DNA of 64,000 nt from Malachius bipustulatus (taxonomy: Eukaryota > Arthropoda > Insecta > Coleoptera > Melyridae). The DNA lies in the NCBI GenBank assembly GCA_910589415.1, contig OU342630.1, positions 52,112,012-52,176,011 of the forward strand, read 5' to 3'. Below are positions 1-13,977 of the stretch, piece after piece; position 1 is the stretch's first letter, and each line of letters starts with the position of its first letter. The translations under genes were made by a program, and so were the position numbers. The notes beneath the pieces are model-generated. The model searched no databases and was not told the origin of the DNA. It worked only from the letters and a program-made list of their open reading frames with translations.

Positions 1-1388
1 TTGAAAAATGATTGAAGATTGAAGAGTCTCAGAAGAGTATTTGTTCCTCTTTATATTCTATCAGATGAAAGAATTGAACGACCAGTTCGTTCCTTAATTT
101 TTTTTAGAAAAAAATCGTTCTATTATAAAGTTTAAATACCTCTTCGCCTTTCAGGGTACGTGAAGCGAAGCTTTGTACATTTATTGCTCAAGAAATTCGC
201 CTTTATTATAAGCCCTTTGCAAGGACTTGCTCATTATTTCGTCCTGCTAGTCAATTACGAAATTTGTTGCCTGTCAAAAATAATAAATCAAATACGAGTT
301 AACTTCTTCAAGCACGTCGAAATTCGCCAATAGTTACAAACAATAGGTAAGTATTTCGTATTATTACATATTAGTGTTGCCTATTATTTCTATATAAACA
401 CCTACGACTTGGAATTCCATTGATTATTATTATTTACGGGTATTGAGTTTATGAAGTGTATATTTAATAAGTGATTGTTCCAAGGCCACTAAATTTATTA
501 TTCATTGAGATGTTACACCACAGACAACACCTTCGCTAATATTACCACCGTATAACGGTAACGGAATAGTCATCCACTGTAACGGTTTGGGTGTCATGAA
601 CTATAACGAGGAGAAAATTTAGAGAAAAACTTCTCTTTCGGTTCTTTCTTTGCATACAAAATCAAAAACGACAATGTTTTTATTTGTTCTTGTAATTTTA
701 TTTTTACCACAAATAATTCTTATTATTTCAGTGGTGTCTTTTTCTAACATCTATATAAACCGGAATATTACAGGTCTGTAAAAATGAAAAAATTGAAACT
801 TGAAAAAATCACAAAAATTCTCTTACGAGTTGATTCGGTCCATAAAAAGGTGACTAATCTGGAATGGTGCCCAGCATCTTTCCGATACGAAACCCTGAAA
901 ATTCTGTAAGTTATGTAATTAGAAATAAATTATCTAAATTATCACCATTCCTTATTTTAACCGGTCAAATTATGCCATCAGTGGTACAAATGACTCCCCC
1001 ATTTCTTGTATAGGTCAAAACATTCATTAATTGTGGTCAAATTTAATAATTTAACTCTGATAATAATATTCCTATACCAAAAGTGATACTCGTGGGTGGT
1101 AATTCCAATGCGGGTGCAGCTGCATTCGGAGTGTCTTCATAAGTACACGGGCCGGTAGCTCACATATTGCAGAACAAAAGAAATACGATCTAGTTTTCTC
1201 TCAACAAAAAAATTGTGAAAATCGCTCACAGAATCATTTCTCGAGTGTACTCAAATCACCCAAATGGATCCGAGTAGATTCTTCAGAAGTTGACCACGAT
1301 GTATTCATGACTAATATGCGACGTGTGCCAGGAAGGGGGCATCGACGCAAGTCTATGAATCTATGACAATTTTTTTTATCTGTTAATC
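1..1388. other. AT-rich intergenic DNA, no gene seen
   Basis: I see no coding exon, RNA gene or clear repeat here. Open frames are short and the base composition is that of the surrounding repeat-rich desert. Confidence 0.5.
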
Positions 1389-1835
1389 AGGACCGTACTT
1401 GAAAAGAAATGGTTTGCACTTGTTTGACAGAAAAGCACATTTTCCGATCGAATTTCGGCAAAAAATGACAACGGGTTCAGCTATCAAATGAGCTTCTTAA
1501 ATCTTTCGGCACATTTCGACCAGCTTCACAAAAACAGATTAAATTAAGCACTCACTTCAATTTTCAATTTTTGCCGTATAAATTTTTTCTGGACTGAAAA
1601 GCACATTTTCCGGTCGACTTTCGAAAAAATGGCTTCGAAATCGGAAAGTACAAGAAAAATGCTACGAAATCAACTTCTCAAATAAAACGGCACACTTAAG
1701 AAGTTGATTTCATAGCATTTTTCCTGTACTTTCCGAATTCGAAGCCATTTTTGCCGAAAGTCGATCGGAAATTGTGATTTTCTGTGCAAAACCATTTCAA
1801 AAAGGTGCAAACCATTTCTTTTCAAGTACGGTCCT
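1389..1835. repeat. Foldback element with nested inverted repeats
   Basis: The left end (AGGACCGTACTTGAAAAGAA) is repeated in inverted orientation at the right end, finishing at 1835. A second inverted pair is nested inside, centred near 1685, with arms at about 1605-1680 and 1690-1770. A 63-residue open frame covers the right half, but it reads through a palindrome and has no recognisable domain, so I do not call it a gene. Confidence 0.75.
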
Positions 1836-3785
1836 GGATTTTTCATTTGCCGATAGGTCATTTTGAAGTGCCTCGGTGGCAGAATATTTCTGCAAAATTG
1901 TGTTGTATTTCATCAAACCATTGCAAAGATATCGCCGATTAAAATTTTAACCCAAACATAGAAAACACCCTGTATCTTCGTACCTGTTGGCAAAAGAAAT
2001 TGTCGCAGATTTAGGCTTGCTGCGATGTCCCTTATCTGGCATTTAACTATATCGCATTAGTCATGAATCATCCTGTATATTTATGTTTTGAGAATTTCCA
2101 AAAGGTCTTTATATTGATTGAAAATAATCATTTTTGATGCTCTTCCAGCCTTGGGAGTTCCCCACATCTAATAGCAATTATTATCAGAAGTTTATAATAT
2201 GCGTCAAGATCTTAAGAAAAAATTTCTTGGAAAATGTCTAAATTCAGTGACGAGGTTTGCTATTTAGTAAACCCTGTGATTACTAATAAGTCTTTATACA
2301 TAGGCTAATTTCAATTAATATTTGCTATGGAAAGCTGTTTCAATGGGATTGTTTGTAACAATACCAACAATTTTGTAGGTATCTATGGTGACTCATTTAA
2401 ATAAAGCTTAAAAGTTTCCCTATGGATTCCGTATTCAACATAATTGTACAGGGCAATTTGCCTGTGATATAAAGACTCAGTATTCGCAAGGGAGAAAATC
2501 GGACTGAGAGCAAATAATGAGGAATTCACTTGAAGTCCTCGTCTCGCATCATTTGCAGAAGGAGCAAAAAAAGTAAAAAAACTTTTCAAGAAGAGATGGA
2601 CAAAGTGATGCTCCCTCTAAAGTTGCTCCAGAAGAATACAAAAGATCGTTCAGTGACATATAATCTGGGGGATATTCTGGGGAAGCCTAGCCAAAGGGAG
2701 GGAGAGGTTTCCGCAAACAAAAAGGCAATTCATATATATATAGCGATTCAGCTAAGACCGCTGCAAGGTGACATAAAAATGAGAGGAGAGAAGTTGGTAT
2801 AAGAATTTTCAGTTTCTGTCTCGTCTCATGAGTCTATTTAGGGAGATAATTAACTGATTGTTGGAGAGCAAGGAATATAACCTTAAGTACAAGAGACCGA
2901 AAAGTAAGCGAGTATCACACAGTTAAGAGTAACTTACCCCTTCATCAACATTGCCATTAAAACTTTGAAGGGTGTACAGATTTTCTGGATTCAGCAACAA
3001 ATTAGTCTGACTGAAAAAATAACAGACACATATTGGTGTTTTCCTACTACATTTTTCAGCATAAAGCCTTGTTTTTCTTTTCAGTATAAAATTTCCTGGA
3101 ACTGAAAACGCCTATTTATTGAGGTTGAGCTAACGAATATTAGATCGTCCGGCTGTAGAGCCATTGAGACCAGAAAAAAACTCGTTGTAATACCAAAAAT
3201 GTGTAAATATGGCACAAAAATTGAGAAATATGTCCAGAATATGGATTTCGAAAAATGTGACTTGCGGACTCTGAACGAGCATCTAAAAATCTATGGAAAA
3301 GATCTTTTTGTCCACCTGTCTATCTCTCATAGTTTTCCTATAACATTTTTTAGTAGCTATATGGTCTTGTTTCTGTTCTTGAAAAATTTCCTGAAACTAG
3401 AAGCACCTATATTTGCTGGGGTTAGACTAACGAAATGCCAAAATAGGGGGAGTGTATATTTTTTAAGTCGTTTTTTTCAAAAATCGGGTGTTTTTCCCTT
3501 CGCAAAAGCGACCAAGTAACCAAAATATGCATGTGAAAATATTTTACAAAAATGAGTAAATATGGTCAAAATATGAGTTTTTGCTATACATATACTCTTA
3601 TTTCAAAAATTATTATGAATTTCGTAATGTAATTTAAGACATCTGAAAGAGCGTCCAAAAATTTATGAATGCGATTCCTTCGATCATCCGCCTATCTCTC
3701 ATATTGGCGCAGATCAGGAATTTACGAATTTTCATTCTTTGTTTCATCATCCACTTCAAGAAATAATTTAAAGCGTTTAAAAAGT
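1836..3785. other. Intergenic DNA with degenerate direct repeats
   Basis: No gene is recognisable. A segment near 3055-3140 recurs with divergence near 3350-3440 (both contain AAATTTCCTG followed by a 'gggttagactaacgaa'-like stretch). A short phrase around CTATCTCTCAT recurs at about 3320 and 3690. Open frames of 90-106 residues in this part have no known domain and lie in repeated sequence. Confidence 0.45.
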
Positions 3786-5139
3786 TATTGACAAAAGTAT
3801 TTTTTTCAATTGAAGGGGTAAGAAGCAAAAGGGTTCAAGTGACAAAAAATTGAAAAATGAGATAAGTACGTTTTTGAGTACTGAAAAGTAGCAATTTGTT
3901 GGTATATATAATACATATATCGTGTGAGCAAATGAAAACATAATTTAGGTAGGCCTTGGAAAAAAATTTCATGTCTTAGATTGGATCTGTAAAACTGTAA
4001 AATGAAAATTTTGGTTTGTAAAATCGTAAACTCATTCTGATATTGCCTTCTTCTTGTTTTCCAATTTTATTGTCAAATAATAATTATTTTGACATTTGCT
4101 GAAATAAAGTGCATCAGGTTGTTAAAATTAGTTTTGTATTTTTTGAATAACGCGGACATAAATTATTCGGAGATTGTTCCAGTTACCCTGAAATTTATTG
4201 GATTATTGACACTACAAACCCCGTAAAAATGTCATTTCAAGCCAAAGCAATAAAGGATTAATCTCTAATAATAGTTTTCCTTAGTCTGCAGTTTGCCCTT
4301 TGTAAAATGGTAGGTATTTATGTTTAAGGCCCTATTACTTATCGAATTATCTATCTACTTATTAATTATAGTAAAGTCATTTATTAAGTATTTGAACCTG
4401 ATGAGGGTTTAACATAAACACACACCAGAAAGAATCCACCACTAAGATATAAAAATAAAATCAAACAAGAATAAAGTAACATAACCGATGAAAATGGGAA
4501 TAAATCCAGAGATATTTACACCATATATTAGGAACTTTCTTCCTACTATACACCGTTCACATATTAAAAAAGAACTAGGTGGCCATGAACTTTTGTTTTT
4601 AGGTTTGCAAAAATTAAAACTCCCTAGATCTCGATTGACAATATCAGCTGATCGAGATATTAAAGGTTAAGTATAGACTGACATTTGTCAAATCACTCAA
4701 AGTGTCTCAGCTGATTAACAGCCATGTTGTCAAATTGATGTTTTAGTACTAGGATATCTATCTAGGATGATTTTTTACTCTGATCAATTTTTCTCAAACT
4801 GACAAATAAAATTATTAAATTTTTGACATTTTAAATTTCAAAAGAGCAAAATGACGAAAATAATATCTCTTAGATGAATAAATCCGCATTAAGAAAGCAT
4901 TTCAATGATTAAGATCCAGAAAGTCCAAACTTGAGCAAACATTTAAGTCATTCAGAAGGTGAAATATATTTGGAATGTAAGTATTGAGTATGTGTATCTG
5001 TATCTGCTAAATTGCTGGTAATTACTGTCTCTTATAGTAGTCAGACCGTGGCATTAGCAAGTATTATTAGACAAGACAAATTTGATATTACACCCTTGGG
5101 CAGCCCACATAAAACAGGCACTGATTATGAAATTTTTGT

Positions 5140-5460
5140 ATTTCCAGAAGATTTGCAATAATCTATTTCCAATACAACCCAATCGAAATGACATGGGGGT
5201 ATTGTAAACTTCACTATACAAGCACGTAAATTAGCAGCTTCCCTTTAAGGATAAAGTAAAGAATGTATGTCTTGAAGAGCTTTCAAAATGTAAGTACACC
5301 TGACATGTGACAAAATTAATATAATCATTGTGAAAAACTTATTTCGGAGGACTGGACGAAACAAATGGACATGGTGAAAATCTTATTAAAATTAGAGCGC
5401 TGAAGATGATTCTGATTCTAAGCAGGATGCAGTAGCGGTTATTGATAATGGGGGATAATT
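5140..5460 (+). pseudogene. Decayed IS630/Tc1-like transposase, C-terminal part
   Basis: Read across frame changes, the plus strand gives a YNPIE..W-like block near 5168-5195, the third acidic motif of IS630-type insect transposases. Downstream come a short FKDKVKN..LEEL stretch and then an EDW...M block and an acidic EDDSDS tail near 5400-5430, the usual ending of this family. Stops and at least one frame change break it, and the first two catalytic blocks are not visible. The family assignment rests on motif order, not on a search. Confidence 0.45.
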
Positions 5461-5812
5461 TTGGGCCAGAAGCCAGAAGTCCAGAATCTTTGGCTGGTTT
5501 CCGACACACTACTACGATACCGAATAACCGATGAATTGACGAAAAATATTTTTCATTTACGTACCTATATATTTTAATATTTTAATAAACGTATCGATAT
5601 ATTTTAATTACCTGCTATGTATTTATTAAAAGTAAAGTAATATAATTGATTCAAGTTTTTTATTTTATATTCAAAAAGTATATTTGTGTATTTTCCTAAC
5701 TTGGCAAAATTACATGATAACCTTTTTCTCAAACTCTTATGAAAAGCTTAAGATTTTAAGATCTTAGATCCAGCGACATTGCGTTCTAGTTAAAGATTGC
5801 AATATGTGACTA

Positions 5813-6051
5813 AGGGCCGGTTGTTCGTACGTCAGTTAAAAATTTTGAGATAACTACTGATTTTGAATTGCAAATTTTGAAAATACGGCGTATATAATTA
5901 ATGATCTTGTATTTTTAATCAGTAATTAACTCTTCTTAAAGCGAGCAGAATTCATTTTCAGAAATATCAGACCAATGGTTTGATAATACAGGGCATTTTA
6001 AAATCAGTAGTTATCTCAAAATTTTTAACTGACGTACGAACAACCGGCCCT
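5813..6051. mobile_element. Short inverted-repeat element (MITE), 239 bp
   Basis: The left terminus starts AGGGCCGGTTGTTCGTACGT and is repeated in exact inverted orientation at the right end. Arms of about 50 bp (5813-5863 and 6001-6051) enclose a short AT-rich core with no coding capacity. This is the form of a non-autonomous DNA transposon. It is nested inside the larger split inverted repeat. Confidence 0.85.
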
Positions 6052-7205
6052 AAATGATTCAAAATAAAAAGCCCCCAAAGATGCAAATATAAATATAATA
6101 AGAATACCAAAAATATCAAAAATCCATCTGGCAACTATGTCCTGTTCCTTGCCATAAAACTTCAACCTCATAAAAAAGAGACATAACCAAACTCCAGCCA
6201 ATGATTGACAGCGGTTATACCCAGTGATTTCTATCACCCTACACCATAACCCAATTCTTTTATAATAAGTGAACGGTGTATATGCACTCATGCTCATGAT
6301 AAAAGTAAGGTCTGTGATCTGTGGCTCTAGTGGTGGCCATTTTTTAAGAGGGCAAACTCTTCTGGAAATAATGTTTATAAATTTTTGGCGGATAGTCGCT
6401 CGCCCAATTTTTTTTTCGAAAAACTATTCCCATAAAGTTGGTGTGTCTGTGCTTCTCCTAAATAGCTGTGCCAACGGAATCTTGCCTTGTCACACCCTTA
6501 CCTAAAAAAGTCAAAATAGGTGGTACGGTTTAAAAAACACAAATGCGGCCCTGAAGGTGGAATGCGTTCATAAACAGAAACTGACGTTTATGTTTAACAA
6601 CCAGAATGATGCCTTACATTTTCAGGAATATCGTCGGATTGTTCCATTTTATTAACGTAATTCGAACGAGAAAGCAAAGGAAATAATAATTCAAAAGTAT
6701 TAGATTATGTGTAACTGTCAGATTCACACTTTTTTTTAATTTAATACTAATTTTTGTAATTTACTAATATTATGCACAGAATTGATTCACCCATGTGTTT
6801 CTTCAAAACTCTGCGATTGCACTTCAAGGGTCGTCATCGGCAATTTATGAACGATGCTAGATTTTTATCCAATCAAGCGAACTGGTTATTTTCTGAACGC
6901 ATCCAGAGTTTTTCATGTATGATGCAAACTGTAATTCATGAACGCACCACAGACCACTCAAAATCACAAAATAAGAAAAATAAGATTTTTAAAATTAATG
7001 ACAGTGATTTTATCGTAGGATTCAATCTAAGACATGAAATTTTTTTCCAGGGCCTACCTAAATTATGTTTTCATTTGCTCACACGATATTATAAAATAAG
7101 TAATTGCCAAAAAATTATATTAATTGAAAATTGCTAAGTTTCTTATAATAAAGACCACACTTTAAGAAGAGACTTTTTGCCTATAGCCCTTAGCAATTTT
7201 CAATG

Positions 7206-7256
7206 AATATAATACATATATATATATTATATAAATATATATATATAATACTAAAT
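7206..7256. repeat. (TA)n microsatellite
   Basis: An almost pure alternating TA run interrupted by TTATATAAA. It lies in the expanded right arm of the larger inverted repeat. Confidence 0.85.
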
Positions 7257-7372
7257 ACAATTAGCACGCAAAACACGCTTTATAAAATACTCAAAAAAAG
7301 TTTAGGACTCATTTACTCCATTTCTATAGTATTGCACTTGAACCCGTTTGCTTCTTACCCCTTCAATTATTA

Positions 7373-10300
7373 TCTCTAATATGTTTAGATGTTGTCAAAA
7401 AAGTGTACCTACCTTGAATTGCGAATCAGGGAAATCTTAATGCTCTTACTAGGTTTTAGCAACATTAGCAATTCCCGAAGTAAATTCTTGATACAAATAC
7501 TAATTTGAAGGTAAAACTATTTGCAAAGAGAGCAGAAAAAATTGATAAAGTATAAAAAATATACCCTTAAATATAACAACCCTTAAACCGACGAAAATAA
7601 TATTTTTGTAATTTTCTCAAAAAAAAAAATTAAATTCAGCGTAAGTGTCTCAAAAATTACCAATTGTTTGCCCCTCATTTCTGTAGCATAACAACTATAT
7701 GCTATAGATATATACCTGTGGTGGTCAATGAAACAATTTCTTTTATCTGTTTTTAGAAATTTCTGAACCCTTTTCTGATTGCTGCAAGCCGAATGCCAAA
7801 ATCAGAAACGGTTTTCGAGAAATTTGTCAAAACCCATTTTTTGGGGCAGATTTTACCAATGTTTGGGGCTCTTGGTCATACTTAAAAAGGACAAAACCTG
7901 TTTTTGGGGACGAGTACACCATTCGGGTCGTTCGGCTGTGTTATTTTTGGGTTCGATGGCAAAAAGGTCATTTACACCCAGACGAAGAGTTCAGTAAAAT
8001 TTCATAGAAATCAGGCAAAAATTGCTGAATTAGACATAGAAAAGTAGCTGAAATAACTTTGCATAAATTATGGGATTCGCCTCGGTGAATAAATTTTGAT
8101 AAGAATTTAATTTCAGTGTCACGTTACATAAATAACTAAGTAAATACATCTGAGATTTTATGACCAATAAAAATTCTTGACAAGTCGCTGTTATAAACTG
8201 ACAATAATTAACATAACTATGTCAGCCCATAAAGCTTTTTCCAATTAAGATTTAAATTCAATAAATTCGGTAGCGGATTTGAACGAATTTTTCTGAATAA
8301 AGTAATCGAAACTGATATAGAGAAAGCGGAGAAAAGAACCGACTGATGGCCGGGTAGTGAAAGTGTAGTGGAATCAAACATCGTTTATAGGAGCTTAATA
8401 ATATTAATATTCGCTTTATTATTGTAAATATGGATGATGATATTTAACCTATCGACACCGGACGATTACATCAAACGTACGAGTATTATTGCCACGCCTG
8501 ACCGAATTTTCTACTGTCGAAACTGAGGTAACGCGAGAAGATAATGAAAGGGAAATCGTTGTCGCGTGAACTCGTCTGCTTATAAGATATCACATTATTT
8601 CGATTTCCTTCGCCGCTCTCAAAGGAAAATTAAGTAACAATTTTTATTATTAATTAATTATTCTAATAAATGGTAGGTATTACTCCATTTCGGATATAAA
8701 TTATTTTTACTCGAACAACTTTTGATCGATTTTTAATCGATCGATAATAACGATCGAAATCGAGAAAGACGGTCTCGACGCAGCAATGAAAGGGAAAGCT
8801 GTCTAGTCGCATTCTAATTGATGTTTACCTTCGTTCGGTGTATTTGATAACTTCAAACAATAACACCTATTTGATTTATTACCTAATAATTCTTGAGTGT
8901 ATGATAACTCTAATCACTTGTAATTAATTATACTTGAATCGATATTGCCCACATCCAATTTCAAGGTCTATTTTCATGAGCTATTTTTCAAACGCTTAAT
9001 AATCAACTGAAAGGTCTAAAGCGATAATAAAATACAGTCGTTTCATTAGAAAAACAGGTTAATATCGTCTTCTTCGAGTGCCATACCCATTACTAGGCGT
9101 AGACAACCTTTTGAACATTTCTAAGGTAAACAAGCGCGTTTAAGTTTGGATAATGTCTTAGGATTGGACCTTCCCCCTATAACCACCGGCAGCAGAGTTC
9201 GAAATATACGATTTGAAACTTGTTGAATCAATTATTTGGATAAAAGCGAGGCCTTTTTTTCTAACGGTCGTCGATTGTAGCCTGCCCGTTCTCGCTGCCA
9301 GGGGGTGTCTATCAAGACTACGTTCACGAGCGATTTGAACCCTTTGAATTAATTATTAACTTGTATACGATATTCGTAAATTAGGAACGAAAGTGGATTG
9401 GAAAGCGAAAAGGATTCTGATTGTAACTGGTCGTAAAAATATCTCCCGTACCTTTGACTGATACTGCAAAAGTGTAAAATTCTAGTTGATCATGCTGCAA
9501 AAGGTAATGGTCGATCGATTCTGCTCTCCTTAAACCCCCCTCTTCCAAGTGATCATTGTCAGACAAAATTTATTGGAAACACCACCAAATGTCAATTTTT
9601 ACTGTCAATGAGGGATGAGAAGGTTGTTCACTCGATTTAAAGGCTTGCACCATTTCTTTTTGGCTTTAATTCTATATTGTTTAGATAAGTTATCTCATAT
9701 AGGTATCTAGTAGTTGTTATTATTATATCTACGCACCTTATAAGAAGTAATTATCTTTAGTGAAACCGTTTTGGGAATGATTTATTTTACTAGTTTTAAT
9801 TTTATAGTACTGAATTAATAGTAACTATGATAGCTAAAGAGATATTAATTATCTACCCACCGCTACAATAAATTTTAAATTACATCAACGCTTTTAGGCG
9901 TGTTCCCTACAGAACCGTAGGTATTAACAATTCTTGAAAGATGAGTTGTAGGCATGTTGATTATGAACTTAATCATCGTTCGTCTTGTTTTACGTCAACA
10001 ACGATGATAATCGAGAATTCAATTAATTGTTGTTGTAAAGTTGTTGCATAATCGATCGAGTCGAGGAATCCGAAAAAAGTGACTGTTTGGTAAAGTCGCC
10101 TCAGTTATTTGTGTTAACTTGTTCTAGTTCTACTTCTTTATTGAACGTACCTATGTGAAAAGAGAAAATATAGAAAATGGAGTAGGAATTGGTACTACGT
10201 ACGTGTAAACATGTAACATTGCTTTTTTCTAAATGTCAATAGTAATGGTAATAGTTCCCATAACAATCTACTTGGTAACGTCTTTAATTAATTTCAGTAT

Positions 10301-10776
10301 TTAGCAATTTTGTAATTTATTTTTTTTTAGACAAAACGCAGCAAGAACATTGAAACTGTACCTACATAATACGCTTGCTCCACTTTTATAGTTAATGACT
10401 GATATTTCGTTAATTTATCGATTACAATGTGTTTAAGTAAAAAATGCATTTGCATTACTTAATTAGGTGACTTAAACCGGCAACTGAAGTCACTCCATCA
10501 CCGCTGCAATCATTAAAAGATGGAATACAAAAGTCAAACTGTCCGCACATTTATATTCGCTTATATGTGGATCCGCAGAGATGCCGCACAATGCGCATCG
10601 AAAAAGTTGTCGAACGAGTTGTTTCGACATGATGCACAGCAATTGGAGCAGTCTTCATCCACGTTTTGGTAGATTTTGCGAAAAATTTTTGTAAATCAGT
10701 CGATAACATGATTTTTCTTGGTCCCATTTACACAAAAAAGTTTTGATTAGCGTTGAGGCTCATTTTTAGCTGAATG
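7373..10776. other. Intergenic DNA, no gene seen
   Basis: No exon can be supported. The stretch 8,500-9,300 is richer in CG dinucleotides and contains two copies of AATGAAAGGGAAA (about 8545 and 8785) and a TCGATCGATAATAACGATCGA palindrome-like segment near 8735. Open frames of 61-72 residues are unremarkable. Confidence 0.45.
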
Positions 10777-11010
10777 GCTAACAGCGGGTATTATAAAGGC
10801 TCATTAAGTTAACGGGCGGCAGATTTCTGTGGCCATTTCTGAAGAAGGTTTCGAGTCTAAGTGGAATTTTTTTAAATTTATCTATTCTTGACATGAAAGT
10901 AATTGCAAAAATGTTAATAAAAGTCATTTGACGTCGATATTAGCTTCAAAATCGAGCACAGAAATCTGCCTGTTAGCCTAATGAGCCTTTATAATATTGG
11001 CTGTAAGTGA
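10777..11010. repeat. Inverted repeat, 234 bp
   Basis: The left arm contains ATTATAAAGGCTCATTA and GCAGATTTCTGTG. The right arm carries the reverse complements, CACAGAAATCTGC and TAATGAGCCTTTATAAT, in mirrored order. A non-autonomous inverted-repeat element is the simplest reading. It abuts the mariner relic that follows. Confidence 0.7.
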
Positions 11011-11029
11011 ACTAACAAAACTGCCGGTT

Positions 11030-11560
11030 TTGGAGTGCAGAAAATCCAGAAGTCTTTATTGAGACGCTGTTACATCCAGAAAAAGTCATATATTTTGGTG
11101 TACTTCATGTTTAGGTGGTCAAATGAGTGACCCATATTTTTTCAAAGGTGCCAGAAGGTTACATTCAATGGAGAGAACTGTAGATCCATGATTACTGACT
11201 TTTACGTTCCTCAGTTGGATGAAGTAGATTTGGGAGACTTTGGTTACCTCACGTGGTACATAGTAATAGATAGAATCAATTTCTTCCAGGACACATTCGA
11301 TGAACGCATTATTTCACCTAATGGACCTGAGAATTGGCCTCCACGGTTGTGTGATGTCACACTTATCGAATATATTCTGTCGGGGTATATGAAATCGCTA
11401 CTCTACGCCGATAAACCATTAGACGCTGAACCATTTGGAACCCAATATTCAGCTTGATTGATCGATATACAGTCCAGCAGGTGCTCGAAAAACTGGTTGA
11501 CAATTATTATTGGACTTTGGGCCAGCCACTGTGCCCGTTTGTTCAATATAACGTCAACTC
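11030..11560 (+). pseudogene. Mariner-like transposase relic
   Basis: Translated fragments in changing frames follow the order of insect mariner/Tc1-like transposases: an ENPEVFIETLLHPEKV-like block (about 11050), a FYVPQLDEVDLGD block, a FDERIISPNGPENWPPR block and a GYMKSLLYADKP block. The segment expected to hold the second catalytic aspartate (a WFQQDG-type motif) is replaced by unrelated residues, and stop codons interrupt the frame. The longest open piece is 89 residues (11188-11457). It cannot make an active enzyme. Confidence 0.75.
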
Positions 11561-13237
11561 TTAATTTTATAGATATTGGTTCAGAGTCATTAATAGGTTC
11601 AACCCTTTTGAGTGACTTTACTCCCACCCTTTTTCATCATTTATTGACCACGACATATTTTCTGTAGAAGTTCAGTAAAATAAGAGATAAGGGATGAAGA
11701 TCCATAAGTTTCAATTTTAGCTGTAAAGTAATCGCATGGCCGCAAAAAGGCGAAAAAAATTGTTTGCCTTTCTATGTTGCGCATGCTGAAGAAATGGAGT
11801 AAACGGTTAACGCAGTATTACGATAAACGTTTCTTTTTAGTATAATAGTTATTATTATCAATTTATTTAGTAATCATTTATTTACATTATTTATATTAAT
11901 AATTATTAATTCGCGGAAAAACAAATCCAGTTCACAAAAGTTCATGTTTTGAAATGTTACAGTTACATAATAAAAAGATTGCAATTTTTATGATTTTTGA
12001 ATAATACAAATATGTATTTCGGAACTGGCACCTAATAATTACACATGCACTTAAATTTATAATAAGTATTAGCTAAAGAAATAGAGAGAAAGAGATTAGT
12101 AAAATTACATGGTTTGTCTTTCTTCAGGCGAATAATTATTCCAACTCCTATGATTTTATCATTACCATTACCTAAATAAATAATAAATAAATCTGTATGT
12201 CAGGTATGCGGTAACGCTCGTTACATTTCTACATTGCATGAAAATCAATTGCTTTCTGAATTGCATCACAGATATGTAGGTAAAGTCCACATCGCATAGA
12301 ATTATTGCAATTCCGAATGCATAAACAATTACGTCCCTGTTATAAGTTGGTACCCCTGCTAATAGCTTCCTTTACGTAACTCCCCGCCATTGCCAAAATT
12401 CGCAATTAAAATTTTAGAATAACAATGAGATGTCTTAATTAGGGGACAGTTAGCAGTTGACAGGCGACGTCTTCCGCATTGATAATGAATTTCTCAACAG
12501 TTCACACTGCAATGTTTACTCGGATCATAAGTAAGTAAGTAATAATAATTATCTATGCTGTGATCGATTGTTCACCCGAGAAGCTACAGGTGTTGAGGTT
12601 TTCTATTTAAGCCTTAGTAGGAAATTTGATGGTATGTACTACTATGAAGCATGAAAATACTTTTAAACACGCCTTGAAGAGCTTAATAATCTGTCAATAA
12701 TTGTAATAATTTTACGGTGTGAGTTTTTTGCTTTCCATAATGATTATCAATTTATTTGCGGTCGGCATTTACTTAGGTACAGTAGTACTTGTATTTCCAT
12801 TTTGTCTAGGGAATTTATTCCATTTGGTGGCTTTGGCTTATTCAAGACTCGGAAACTATTAGAGAGTTGAATCTGAATAATCTGAAATCTGAGTATTTTT
12901 TTATTTGAAATTATGTCAAGAAGCCACCAGGAAGCCTGTCATGCACGGGTGCAGGAAAGGAAACTGATCCGCCAGATAATCATTGATTTCAAAACGCCGA
13001 TATCAAAATATTGATCTGACTTTTTAGAAAATCTTCTTGCATAAATTGTGCATTTTTTGTTGATTCAATTATGAATATTTTGGCCGTTTTTGAAATTGGG
13101 TTGTTGATATTTTTCATGGTCATGTTACTCGTAGTATGGTTGTCTATTATGAAAATTCCAAATCAATTCATTTGAAAAGGTGCCATAAAATTAATATTTA
13201 TTTTTCAGTTTTGAGTTTAAGAAACAATCCAAAATCA
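11561..13237. other. AT-rich intergenic DNA, no gene seen
   Basis: No exon, RNA gene or clear repeat is visible. The 11.8-12.2 kb part is strongly AT-rich. Confidence 0.45.
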
Positions 13238-13977
13238 GGTCAATTTTGTAATTTAATTTACTTCTACATAATTATATTGATGTAAAAAATATTCAGGGTG
13301 TTCCTTGATTCAGTAATGACAACATTGCTTATTTTTCTAAATAGGACAACCTGTATATTGTTCTATTTTCATATTTCCTGAGAAAATCCAATAATAATGG
13401 TTTTTAGAGTTTCGGTTTAAATAATTTAATTTTTTGAGTTATAAACAAATCAAAATCGCAATTTTTCATTTTGAAAGCAGTGTAGATACATAAGAAACAA
13501 TTGAAGATATCGAAAAACGGCTTACACGCCCCCCTTCCCACTATTTTAACTTTTATGTACTATCCTATGATGGAGATAAAATTTTTATACAGGGTAATGA
13601 AAAATCTGATAATTTTAATCACCCTATATAAAAATTTCAAATAAAGCGTAAACTGATGGTAAGACAACACTTGAAAAGAGAAGGTAGGGACATTGTAAGC
13701 CGTTTTTCGATATCTTGAGTCGTTTCCGATGTACACTGCTTTCAAAATGGAAAATTGCGATTTTCATTTGTTTATTTATAACTCAAAAACTAATTGATTT
13801 AAACAGAAACTGTAACAACCATTATTATTGGATTTTCTCAGGAAATATGAAAATATAAAAATATACCGGGTGTCCTATTTAAAATAAAAATTGTCAATGT
13901 TGTCATTACTGAGTCAAGGAACAGCCTGTATAATTTTTTTACATCCAAAGAAAGTAAATTAAATTACAAAATTGCCT
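13238..13977. repeat. Palindromic foldback element, 740 bp
   Basis: The left flank (AATTTTGTAATTTAATTTAC, then CAGGGTGTTCC at about 13294) and the right flank (GGAACAGCCTGTA, then AAGTAAATTAAATTACAAAA) are reverse complements in mirrored order. Inner blocks pair too: one around ATATCGAAAAACGGCTTAC (about 13508) and its complement near 13695-13715. Divergence between arms is moderate, suggesting age. Confidence 0.8.

Larger units (their letters stand above)
3794..7372. repeat. Large split inverted repeat (arms about 3.8-4.0 kb and 7.0-7.4 kb)
   Basis: The left arm, about 3805-3990, contains GAAGGGGTAAGAAGCAAA and a segment around AATTTAGGTAGGCC. Both reappear in inverted orientation and in mirrored order in the right arm, about 7020-7372. 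The right arm is expanded by AT-rich sequence and a small internal inverted repeat at 7126-7205. The region between the arms holds a decayed transposase fragment and a complete short inverted-repeat element. This suggests an old foldback element filled by later insertions, but the two arms could also be separate oppositely oriented copies. Confidence 0.55.
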
